In this document: piece after piece, positions 1 to 6,224 of the stretch | How positions within the stretch are numbered: the stretch's first letter is position 1 | How the letters are laid out: each line of letters starts with the position of its first letter | Made by a program: the position numbers and the translations under genes | Notes under the pieces: model-generated | What the model was told of the DNA's origin: nothing | Seen by the model: only the letters and a program-made list of their open reading frames with translations | The model's database searches: none | NCBI GenBank assembly: GCA_937950105.1 | Contig: CALFEM010000383.1 | Span: 1 to 6,643 of the forward strand | DNA: 6,643 bases | From: an uncultured Alphaproteobacteria bacterium | GTDB lineage: Bacteria > Pseudomonadota > Alphaproteobacteria > Rhizobiales > Hyphomicrobiaceae | Direction of reading: 5' to 3'

Positions 1-582
1 GTCGATCGGTTCGATGGTGCCGCCGCCACGGGGATGAGCGCGGAAGATGCCGAGCAGGCGGCGCTGGTCACGCGGCAGCTTGCGGATCGCCTGCGCCTCG
101 AAACGAAAGCCGTCGACATCCGCCTCGTCGAGCGCGGTGATGCGGGCCATGACGCGATCGCCGATGCCGATGGCGGCCAGCTCCTCGGTGTGGGGATCGC
201 GGCTCGCCAGCAGCAACACCGAGGGGCGCTCGCCCTCTGCGTCGTCCCACACTTCCGGCTTGGCGACCAGGTCGCCATCGGCATCGCGGCCCCTCACCTC
301 GAGCACGGCGACGGCCGGAACGTGGCCGACCTTGCGGATCGCCTTCCTGTTGTCGGTGAGCAGGCCCTCGCCGGCCATTTCGGCGAGCAGGCGCTTCAGG
401 CCGATCTTGTCGCTGCCCTTGATGGAGAAGGCGCGGGCGATCTCGCGCTTGCCCACCTTGGTCTGCGAGCGCTCGATGAATTCGAGGATCTGCTCACGCG
501 ACGGCAGCCCGTCGTCGGCGGGGTGGGCGGATCGGGCGGATTTGGCGGGGCGGCGCTGGGCCGGTTTCGGAGGGCGGGTCAT
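1..582 (-). CDS. rnr: Ribonuclease R, N-terminal part (runs off left edge)
   Basis: RNase R is a processive 3'-to-5' exoribonuclease of the RNB family that degrades structured RNA in the cytoplasm. Only the first 194 residues are inside the window, read without a stop from ATG at 582 to base 1. A basic, Pro/Ala-rich lead (residues 1-25) is followed by a winged-helix domain (about 26-80; LPSREQILEFI, KVGKREIARAF, LKRLLAEMAGEGLL) and the start of the OB/cold-shock region (about 88-180; EVRGRDADGDLVAKPE, IGIGDRVMARI). It ends in HPRGGGTIEPID, which leads toward the second cold-shock domain. The catalytic RNB and S1 domains would lie beyond the left edge. ATG at 582 has no clear Shine-Dalgarno sequence; an in-frame GTG at 609 is the alternative but has no better ribosome-binding site and no family-like sequence. 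The leader is the palindromic repeat region. Family assignment is firm; the start is less certain. Confidence 0.9.
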   Translation of the reverse strand, partial: MTRPPKPAQRRPAKSARSAHPADDGLPSREQILEFIERSQTKVGKREIARAFSIKGSDKIGLKRLLAEMAGEGLLTDNRKAIRKVGHVPAVAVLEVRGRDADGDLVAKPEVWDDAEGERPSVLLLASRDPHTEELAAIGIGDRVMARITALDEADVDGFRFEAQAIRKLPRDQRRLLGIFRAHPRGGGTIEPID

Positions 583-650
583 TGGGTCCGTTGCGGCCGA
601 AGGAGCCACACGATAGCTGCCCGGTGCGGGCGTTGTCGAGCACGGCGGTT
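583..650. other. Non-coding leader between rnr start and repeat array
   Basis: This short stretch joins the rnr start codon to the first repeat unit. I see no convincing -35/-10 pair, no strong Shine-Dalgarno sequence upstream of the ATG at 582, and no recognisable gene. Reading frames stay open here only because the GC content makes stop codons rare. It may be the 5' leader of rnr. Confidence 0.4.
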
Positions 651-1020
651 TTTGGTGGCGCCGCCGGTTCACGTTCGCGCTGGCAGGAGCGCGAACGATC
701 GGGGCGCGCGCTGTCGCCATTGGCGCCGCCGATTCACGTTCGCGCTGGCAGGAGCGCGAACGATCGGGGCGCGCGCTGTCGTCTTTGGCACGCCGATTGA
801 CGTTCGCGCTGGCAGGAGCGCGAACGATCGGGGCGCGCGCTGTCGTCTTTGGCGCCGCCGATTCACGTTCGCGCTGGCAGGAGCGCGAACGATCGGGGCG
901 CGCGCTCCGATCGCCCGAGCCCTTGCGAGGGCGTCAATCGGCAGCGCTACACAGCGCGCGCTCTGTTTGGCGCCGCCGATTCACGTTCGCGCTGACAGGA
1001 GCGCGAACGATCGGGGCGCG
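651..1020. repeat. Five-copy palindromic repeat array
   Basis: Five copies of an approximately 60-base unit lie between the response regulator stop and rnr. Each unit has a GGCGCCGCC lead, then a palindrome with arms CGTTCGCGCT and AGCGCGAACG around a 6-base loop, then ATCGGGGCGCG. Palindromes lie at 672-697, 737-762, 801-826, 866-891 and 984-1009, giving spacings of 65, 64, 65 and 118 bases. The loop is GGCAGG in copies 1-4 and GACAGG in copy 5; both arms are identical in all five. Copy 3 has lost one base in its lead (GGCACGCC) and carries GATTGACG where the others have GATTCACG or GGTTCACG. The last unit ends one base before the response regulator stop codon. There is no T-run on either strand after the hairpins, so they are not classic intrinsic terminators. 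They resemble REP/PU-type intergenic palindromes in form; family unknown. Spacings that break the reading frame argue against a coding repeat. Confidence 0.93.
898..962. repeat. Insertion in repeat array bounded by 9-base direct repeats
   Basis: Copies 4 and 5 are separated by an extra 56 bases. The extra segment is bounded by direct repeats of GCGCGCGCT at 898-906 and 954-962, the sequence that normally occurs once per unit. Inside are two small perfect hairpins: GCCCT/AGGGC with loop TGCG (919-932) and GCGCT/AGCGC with loop ACAC (944-957), the second running into the right-hand direct repeat. The arrangement could be a small insertion with a target duplication, or the remnant of a different repeat unit. 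Confidence 0.6.
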
Positions 1021-1021
1021 T

Positions 1022-1651
1022 TCAGCGCCGCAACAGCTCCAGCGACATGCGGATCAGGTCGGCGGTGCGCTCGAGGCCGAGCTTGCTCTTCATGATGCTG
1101 CAGGTATTGGCGACCGTCTTGTAGGAAACCCGGAGTGCCGCAGCGATGTCCGACATGCTGCGGCCGTCGCCGAGCAGGCGCAGGATTTCGATCTCGCGCG
1201 TGGTGAGCTGCTGCAGCGGATCACCACCGCGCGCGATGACGCCGCTGGCGAGCTGGTTGGCGAGTTCCCGCTCGACATAGGTACCGCCGTCGGCGACGCG
1301 CCGGACGGCGGCGACGAGTTCGTCGGCGGCGGCGCTCTTGCTGACATATCCCTTGGCACCGAGCCGCATCGCCCGCGCCGCATAGAGCGGTTCGCCGTGC
1401 ATGCTGAAGACGATGATGCGCTGGCGGGCGGCGTCCTTGAGCAGGCGGCTCAGCAGCTCGAATCCGCCGAGACCTTCGAGATTGAGATCGAGGATGACGA
1501 TGTCGTAGCGCTCCCGACCGACCAGATCGAGGGCCTGCTGGCCGCTCGCCGCTTCGTCGACATCGATGCCACCGGCATCGAACAGCAGCCGCCGCACGCC
1601 TTCGCGCACCACCGCGTGATCGTCCACCAGCAGTATGCGCAATCGCTTCAT
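1022..1651 (-). CDS. NarL/FixJ-family two-component response regulator
   Basis: This 209-residue cytoplasmic transcription factor is expected to be phosphorylated by the kinase encoded directly upstream. The receiver domain (about 4-120) shows the acidic pair D10-D11, the phosphoacceptor D55 in VILDLNL, S83 in place of the conserved Thr/Ser, and K105 in YVSKS. A LuxR/GerE helix-turn-helix domain (about 145-209) follows, with LTTREIEILRLLGDGRS and SYKTVANTCSIMKSKLGL; the recognition helix lies near 175-190. Length is normal for the family. The ATG at 1651 overlaps the kinase stop by four bases (ATGA), and AGGAGA sits 7 bases upstream inside the kinase gene, so the two are translationally coupled. 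The stop codon is almost touching the palindromic array. Target genes cannot be read from the sequence; the neighbouring amidoligase genes or rnr are only guesses. Confidence 0.95.
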   Translation of the reverse strand: MKRLRILLVDDHAVVREGVRRLLFDAGGIDVDEAASGQQALDLVGRERYDIVILDLNLEGLGGFELLSRLLKDAARQRIIVFSMHGEPLYAARAMRLGAKGYVSKSAAADELVAAVRRVADGGTYVERELANQLASGVIARGGDPLQQLTTREIEILRLLGDGRSMSDIAAALRVSYKTVANTCSIMKSKLGLERTADLIRMSLELLRR

Positions 1652-3006
1652 GTGCTGGTCTCCTCTCTCGATACTTCCAGCGGATCACTCTGCAGGGCCG
1701 GCAGTTGCAGGCATGCGGTCACCGTGACGCCGCGCCCATCCTGGCGTTCCTCGAGCGTCAGCTGGCCGCCGCACTGCGCGATCCGCTCGCGCATGCCCGG
1801 TATGCCGTAACCGCCCGTCGAGGGAGCGCCGAAGCCGCGCCCATCGTCGGTGATGCTGAGCTCGACAGTGCCGTCACGCTCCGCCAGGGCCACCTCGACT
1901 CGGGCCGGCTGACCGTGACGGACGGCATTGCTGAGCGACTCCTGCACCACGCGATAGAGCGCGCTGTCGAGACGTTCGCCGAGCGGGGGCACGTCGACGC
2001 TGGTCACGAACGCGATCTCGGGGTGGCGCTCGCGCCATGACGCGACGAGATTGTCGATGGCGTGCGCGAGCCCCATGTCGAGCAGGGCCGCCGGGCGCAG
2101 CCTCGCGAGAATGCCGCGGACGTGGCGCTGCATGTGGCCGATCGCGTCGCGGATGCTGGTGACGCGCGCCGGTATCGCCTCGGCCCGGCCGTCGCGCGCG
2201 AGGCGATCGATGGCGCTGGCCTCGACATCGACGGCGAAAAGGAAGGGGCCGATTTCGTCGTGGAGATCGCGCGCGATGTCGGCCCGCTCTTCTTCCTGCA
2301 CGCTCAGCAGTTGCTCGGTCAGGCGGCGGTTCGTCACCTCGCTTTTGGACAGGCGGTCGACCATCTGGTTGAACGCGTGGTAGACGCGCAGCATTTCGAC
2401 CGGCCCCTGCTCGGCAACGTGGGCTCCGAACGGAGCGGCACCGACGCCTGTGAAAGCCTGAACCAGCCTGTCGAGAGGCTTCAGTGCATGCTCCAGCAGG
2501 GCCGCGACCGCCGCGAGAATGAAGCTCGTCAGGATCGTGACGATGGTGAGGGTGGTCAGCGCGTCGGACCACGCTTCGCCCACCTCGTTGAGCGGGCTCG
2601 CCTCGAGGCGGAGTGTGCCAATGCGCTGCAGGGCCGCCGGCAACGGGACCTCGGCGACATCGGCCGGCCCGCTGACCAGCCGTCTGAACCATTCCGGTGC
2701 CGGTTGCTCGGGAGGCGCCAGCCGCGATGAGAGAATGACGGTGCCGTGACCATCGCGCACCTCGGCCCTGAGATGGCGATCGCCGTCGAAATCGGCGACC
2801 AGCAGCGACAGGCGCCGGCGCGGATCGTCGAACTGCTCGAAATCGTCGACGGTGTTGGCGACGATGCGCGATCCGACGGCCAGCGCCGCGCGCATTTCGG
2901 TCTCGACCTTGCGCGTGGCATGCGAGGTGATGAGCGCGCCGCCGAGCACGAAGGTGGCAAGCACGCCGGCAAGGATCGATAGCAGGAGTTTGAGCCGCAG
3001 CGACAT
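1648..3006 (-). CDS. Sensor histidine kinase, HisKA_3/NarX-DegS type, MoxY-like
   Basis: This 452-residue inner-membrane sensor kinase partners the overlapping response regulator. Domains in order: TM1 (about 5-26), periplasmic sensor (about 28-147), TM2 (about 148-171), HAMP-like linker (about 172-225), HisKA_3 dimerisation domain with H-box ARDLHDEIG (phosphoacceptor H249), and HATPase_c domain with N-box ESLSNAVRH (N360), G1 motif DDGRGFG (387-393) and G2-like GGYGIPGMRERI (398-409). The sensor ending ASPLNEVGEAWSDAL resembles the LapD/MoxY N-terminal periplasmic domain, from memory of that family. The frame remains open upstream to an ATG at 3339, but that extension is Arg/Pro/Ser-rich, lies antisense-frame inside the ligase gene, and would put TM1 at residue 116. 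ATG at 3006 starts right at a typical positively charged signal anchor, so I chose it. No Shine-Dalgarno sequence precedes it. The signal sensed is unknown. Confidence 0.93.
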   Translation of the reverse strand: MSLRLKLLLSILAGVLATFVLGGALITSHATRKVETEMRAALAVGSRIVANTVDDFEQFDDPRRRLSLLVADFDGDRHLRAEVRDGHGTVILSSRLAPPEQPAPEWFRRLVSGPADVAEVPLPAALQRIGTLRLEASPLNEVGEAWSDALTTLTIVTILTSFILAAVAALLEHALKPLDRLVQAFTGVGAAPFGAHVAEQGPVEMLRVYHAFNQMVDRLSKSEVTNRRLTEQLLSVQEEERADIARDLHDEIGPFLFAVDVEASAIDRLARDGRAEAIPARVTSIRDAIGHMQRHVRGILARLRPAALLDMGLAHAIDNLVASWRERHPEIAFVTSVDVPPLGERLDSALYRVVQESLSNAVRHGQPARVEVALAERDGTVELSITDDGRGFGAPSTGGYGIPGMRERIAQCGGQLTLEERQDGRGVTVTACLQLPALQSDPLEVSREETST

Positions 3007-3038
3007 GCGAACGCTATAGCAAAGCGTTACAATATTAC
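3007..3038 (-). promoter_or_regulatory. Putative -10 element and operator-like inverted repeat before kinase gene
   Basis: The 85-base gap before the kinase contains an AT-rich patch that is unusual in this GC-rich window. On the minus strand TATAGC (3018-3013) lies exactly 6 bases before the ATG at 3006, and no Shine-Dalgarno sequence is present; that geometry would suit a leaderless transcript. The same bases form part of a perfect 6-bp inverted repeat, AACGCT-N7-AGCGTT (3010-3028), directly next to an AATATT-centred AT-rich block (3031-3036). I cannot find a good -35 box. It could be an operator, a small hairpin in a longer operon mRNA, or chance. Confidence 0.35.
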
Positions 3039-3091
3039 ATAGATGAATCTGAGCCGGTCTCTGACGTCTCAGGCGGTCGCTATGGGCGAAG

Positions 3092-4282
3092 CTAGTCGGC
3101 GGCGACGCCGATGTCGGCGGCAGACGGCGAGACGGTGCGAACCGCGTCGCGATCGTGACTCGAGAGCGCCGATCCGGTCGTTGTCGCGACCAGCCAGGCG
3201 GCGACGGCGGTGAAGGCGGCGTCTCCGTCTGCTTCGCTGTGCGCGTCGTAAATGGCGAGCTGGCGATCGGCGGAGCTGCCCCGGTCGACGATGCGGCGGC
3301 AGTCGAGCACCTCGTCGAGGCAGCCGAGCGCTTCGGCATCAGCGGCCATGAGCTCGATCACCTCGTCGAGACTTTCCGTGACCGTCTTCCGGCCGGTCGA
3401 CGACACGAAGCACGCCGCGGTTCCGTGGCGTTTGGCGAGCCACTGGTTCTCGATCGCAATGGCGCGCTCGATAGCGCCGATCCCGGCGAGATGATTCGGG
3501 TTGAAATACAGGTGGCGCGCCATGGTTCGGTAGAGCGCGGCCAGCGCAATCGTATCCTGCAGTCGGGTGCAGGAGTCGAGCGCTCTGAGTTCGAGCGTCG
3601 GATAGCGCAGTGACGGGCGGATCGCCCACCACAGATGCGACGAATCCGGGATCGCGCCCGCCGCCGAGAGTTGCGTGACGTAGTCATCGAACTCCGCTTT
3701 GGTTCGCAGCAGTTCCGGCATGCCCGTGCGCGGCAGCTCGTCGTAGGCGGCGAGCCGGTAGCCCTTGAGGCCGGTACGGTGGCGCTGCCAGAAGGGCGAC
3801 GACGTCGACAGGGCGAGCAGCAGCGGGAGGTACGGCAGCATGCGCGTCATGACATCGTAGCGGCGATCCGGATCAGGCAACTCGACGTGGACGTGCGTGC
3901 CGCACAGCATGTTGCGCCGGCCGATCATCTGCAGGCTATCCATGACCGCCTCGTAGCGCCAACCGGGGCTCAGGGTCTCCTCGTTCCAGAGCGCCGTCGG
4001 ATGCGTGCCCGCCGCCATGATGGCGATGCCGCGCTCACCGGCGATGCGCGCGAGTTCGAGGCGAAGATCGATCAGTTCGTCGCGCGCTGCCGCGATGCTC
4101 GCGTGCGGACGCGTGATGACCTCGACCTGCGATTGCAGGAACTCACGCTTCACGGCGCCCTTGGTCGCCGCGTCGGCGTCCTTGAACATCGCGTCGGCGG
4201 TGACGCCCGCCGTTGCGAAGCTTTCGGCGTCGACGAGGAAGTATTCTTCCTCGATGCCGACGGTGAAGTCTGATTTCAGCAC
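3092..4282 (-). CDS. Carboxylate-amine ligase, YbdK type (GCS2 family)
   Basis: Members of this family share the fold of glutamate-cysteine ligase type 2 and use ATP to join a carboxylate (often a glutamyl group) to an amine; physiological substrates of YbdK-type proteins are mostly unknown. The 396-residue soluble protein shows the N-terminal nucleotide/metal motif TVGIEEEYFLVD (7-18), EFLQSQVEVIT (47-57), GTHPTALW (92-99), CGTHVHVELPDPDRR (127-141), LALSTSSPFW (156-165), LELRALDSCTRLQDT (230-244) and the C-terminal SSADRQLAIYDAH (336-348). The conserved core ends near residue 370; the last ~25 residues are a Ser/Ala-rich tail without a visible motif. The start is GTG at 4282, with GAGGAG 7 bases upstream, and the protein begins MLKSDFTVGIEEEY as expected for the family. 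It follows asnO by 36 bases, so they are probably co-transcribed. A classical role in glutathione synthesis is unlikely but cannot be excluded. Confidence 0.92.
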   Translation of the reverse strand: MLKSDFTVGIEEEYFLVDAESFATAGVTADAMFKDADAATKGAVKREFLQSQVEVITRPHASIAAARDELIDLRLELARIAGERGIAIMAAGTHPTALWNEETLSPGWRYEAVMDSLQMIGRRNMLCGTHVHVELPDPDRRYDVMTRMLPYLPLLLALSTSSPFWQRHRTGLKGYRLAAYDELPRTGMPELLRTKAEFDDYVTQLSAAGAIPDSSHLWWAIRPSLRYPTLELRALDSCTRLQDTIALAALYRTMARHLYFNPNHLAGIGAIERAIAIENQWLAKRHGTAACFVSSTGRKTVTESLDEVIELMAADAEALGCLDEVLDCRRIVDRGSSADRQLAIYDAHSEADGDAAFTAVAAWLVATTTGSALSSHDRDAVRTVSPSAADIGVAAD

Positions 4283-4289
4283 GCGGTTG

Positions 4290-4295
4290 CTCCTC
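4290..4295 (-). promoter_or_regulatory. Ribosome-binding site for the GTG-started ligase gene
   Basis: GAGGAG lies 7 bases before the GTG at 4282. It supports the non-ATG start, since no in-frame ATG lies nearby that keeps the conserved TVGIEEEY motif. It lies in the 36-base gap after asnO, which holds no terminator-like hairpin, consistent with one operon. Confidence 0.7.
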
Positions 4296-4318
4296 GTTCT
4301 GGGCCGCGCGACGGATCG

Positions 4319-6085
4319 TCAAAGCCCATGTGTCTGCAGCCACGACTCGAGCAGGCCGGCCTGCCAGAGCTTGGAGTGCCCCTTCGGCGTCAGCGCGCCT
4401 TCGGGAGCGTCGAGCAGGCGATCGATGTAGCCACGATCGAACAACCCGCGCTCCCTGGCCCGTCGGCTGGTGAGGCGATCGCGGACAACCTCGAGATAAG
4501 GCCCCTGCAAGTGCCGCAGCGCGGGGACCGGAAAATAGCCCTTGGGCCTGTCGATGATCTCAGCGGGCAGCAGCCTGCGGGCCGCCTGCTTGAGGATGTA
4601 CTTGCCGCCGCCACCGACCTTCAGCTCAGCGGGCATGCGTGCTGCGAGTTCGACGACCTCGTGGTCGAGAAACGGCACGCGGGCTTCGAGCCCCCAAGCC
4701 ATGGTCATATTGTCGACTCGCTTCACCGGATCGTCAACGAGCATGATCTCGGAGTCAATCTGCAGAACCTTGTCGATGCTGCTCTGCGATGGGCGGTCGT
4801 CGAAGAAGTTCTGCACGAAGGCGCGGCTGTGATCGTCGCCGAGCAGATCGCCATGCAGGGTCTCGCGCATCTCTGCGTGATCGCGATCGAAATAAAGGCG
4901 GCTGTAATCCTCGAGAGGATCGTTGGACGCCATCAGCTTCGGGTACCAGTGATAGCCGCCGAGGATTTCGTCGGCACCCTGCCCGCTCTGCACGACCTTG
5001 ACGTGGCGCGAGACCTCCTGCGCCAGCAAGTAGAAGCCGACGGCATCATGGCTCATCATCGGTTCGGACATGTTGGCGATGGCGCCATCGAGTGCGCCGA
5101 GTGTGCGTGCGGCGGAGATCGGGATGCGGTGATGCGTCGTCGCGAAGCGGCGGGCGACGAGATCGGAATACTGGAACTCGTCGCCGGACTGGCCGGCCAC
5201 CGCGTCGAAGCCGATCGAGAATGTTTCGATATGCTGGTCCTGCCGCTCCGCGAGAAGGGCGACCAGCAGAGAGGAGTCGAGGCCGCCCGAAAGCAATACG
5301 CCCACCGGCACGTCTGCCACCGCGCGACGCTCCACCGCGCGCCGCAGCGTATCGAGCAGGGCATCCCGCCATTCCGCCTCCGAACGGCGGTCGCCATCGT
5401 CATCACCGACCGTCACGCTCCAATAGCGATGCTCGCGGGACCTCCCGTCGCGCTCGAAAATCATGAGCGTCGCCGGTGCCAGCTTGCGGACACCGTTGAG
5501 GATCGTGCGCGGCGGCGGCACGACTGCATGCAGGCTCAGGTATTGGTGCAGGGCGACCGGGTCGATCGAGGTGTCGACATCGCCGGCGGCCAGCAGGGCC
5601 GGCAGCGTCGAGGCGAAGCGCAGACGGCGGTTTGTCCGCGCGTAGTAGAGCGGCTTGATGCCGAGCCGGTCGCGTCCGAGCACGACGCGACCGCTGTCGC
5701 GTTCGAGAAGGGCGAAGGCGAACATGCCGTGGAAGTGGGTCACGAAGTCGAGGCCCCAGGCGTGGTAGGCCTTGAGGATGACTTCCGTATCGCCGCCGGA
5801 GAAGAAGACATAGCCCATCGCCTCCAGCTCGGTGCGCAAGTCGCGGTAGTTATAGATGCACCCGTTGAAGACGATGCTGAGGCCGAGCGCGGGATCGCAC
5901 ATCGGTTGCTGCGAGGTGGCGGCGAGATCGATGATGCTGAGGCGCCGGTGGGCCATGGCAACGTGATCGTAGGACAGCGTACCGCTCGCGTCGGGGCCGC
6001 GGTGGTGCATCGCTTCGCGCATGCGCTGCACGGCCGCAAGGTCCGGCAGATCCTCGAAGTCGATCTCACCGCATATTCCACACAT
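4319..6085 (-). CDS. asnO: AsnO-type glutamine-dependent amidotransferase (NAGGN family)
   Basis: This 588-residue cytoplasmic enzyme belongs to the asparagine synthetase B family. Ammonia released from glutamine in the N-terminal domain amidates an adenylated carboxylate in the C-terminal domain; AsnO relatives cap N-acetylglutaminylglutamine to give the osmoprotectant NAGGN. The Ntn glutaminase domain begins with nucleophile Cys2 (MCGICGE) and carries HRRLSIIDL (46-54), FNGCIYNY (73-80) and GDTEV (98-102). The synthetase domain has the PP-loop SGGLDSS (266-272), HDAVGFYLLAQEVSRHVKVV (346-365), SGQGADEILGGYHWYP (367-382) and DDPVKRVDNMTMAWGLEARV (451-470). HDAV, GYHWYP and RPKGYFPVPAL (513-523) are more like AsnO than true AsnB, judged from recalled family sequences. 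An ATG at 6124 would add 13 residues before the catalytic Cys and block it; ATG 6085 has GAGGAAGGA 6 bases upstream and is the real start. An asparagine-forming role remains possible. Confidence 0.93.
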   Translation of the reverse strand: MCGICGEIDFEDLPDLAAVQRMREAMHHRGPDASGTLSYDHVAMAHRRLSIIDLAATSQQPMCDPALGLSIVFNGCIYNYRDLRTELEAMGYVFFSGGDTEVILKAYHAWGLDFVTHFHGMFAFALLERDSGRVVLGRDRLGIKPLYYARTNRRLRFASTLPALLAAGDVDTSIDPVALHQYLSLHAVVPPPRTILNGVRKLAPATLMIFERDGRSREHRYWSVTVGDDDGDRRSEAEWRDALLDTLRRAVERRAVADVPVGVLLSGGLDSSLLVALLAERQDQHIETFSIGFDAVAGQSGDEFQYSDLVARRFATTHHRIPISAARTLGALDGAIANMSEPMMSHDAVGFYLLAQEVSRHVKVVQSGQGADEILGGYHWYPKLMASNDPLEDYSRLYFDRDHAEMRETLHGDLLGDDHSRAFVQNFFDDRPSQSSIDKVLQIDSEIMLVDDPVKRVDNMTMAWGLEARVPFLDHEVVELAARMPAELKVGGGGKYILKQAARRLLPAEIIDRPKGYFPVPALRHLQGPYLEVVRDRLTSRRARERGLFDRGYIDRLLDAPEGALTPKGHSKLWQAGLLESWLQTHGL

Positions 6086-6091
6086 AGGTCG

Positions 6092-6100
6092 TCCTTCCTC
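6092..6100 (-). promoter_or_regulatory. Ribosome-binding site that fixes the asnO start
   Basis: GAGGAAGGA ends 6 bases before the ATG at 6085. Together with the need for Cys directly after the initiator Met, it selects this start over the in-frame ATG at 6124. Confidence 0.75.
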
Positions 6101-6195
6101 GGTTCGCGCATCCCCGTTGCGCAAGCTTCAATCCGGTGTCCAATCCAGATCCCGCGCAGGCAGGGCGACCGGACCGGGACAGAAACGGATGGCGG

Positions 6196-6212
6196 CGCCG
6201 GTCGTTCCGGCG
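6196..6212 (-). terminator. GC-rich hairpin after the amidotransferase gene, weak terminator candidate
   Basis: A perfect 6-bp stem (CGCCGG/CCGGCG, 5-base loop) sits 12 bases after the stop codon of the rightmost gene, inside the 139-base gap before asnO. The bases that follow on the minus strand hold only a short TTTCT, not a T-run. It may be a weak terminator, an mRNA-stabilising hairpin between operon genes, or chance in GC-rich DNA. I saw no convincing asnO promoter in the rest of this gap. Confidence 0.3.
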
Positions 6213-6224
6213 GGGCCGTGCCGT

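Noticed and set aside
672..1009. Array hairpins as tandem intrinsic terminators
   Set aside because: No run of T follows any hairpin on either strand, and five identical terminators in a row would be unusual.
651..1020. CRISPR array
   Set aside because: The intervals between palindromes are themselves repeated rather than unique spacers, and no cas gene is present.
34..1095. Long plus-strand open frames across the rnr region and repeat array, with repeated peptide segments such as VRAGRSANDRGARC
   Set aside because: They lie antisense to rnr and the response regulator, and the repeated peptides arise only because the DNA repeats have no stops. Repeat spacings of 65, 64, 65 and 118 bases shift frame between copies, so there is no coherent protein repeat.
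3007..3339. N-terminal extension of the histidine kinase to an ATG at 3339
   Set aside because: The extra 111 residues are low-complexity Arg/Ser/Pro sequence overlapping the ligase gene out of frame. The signal-anchor-like MSLRLKLLLSILAG at 3006 is a natural start.
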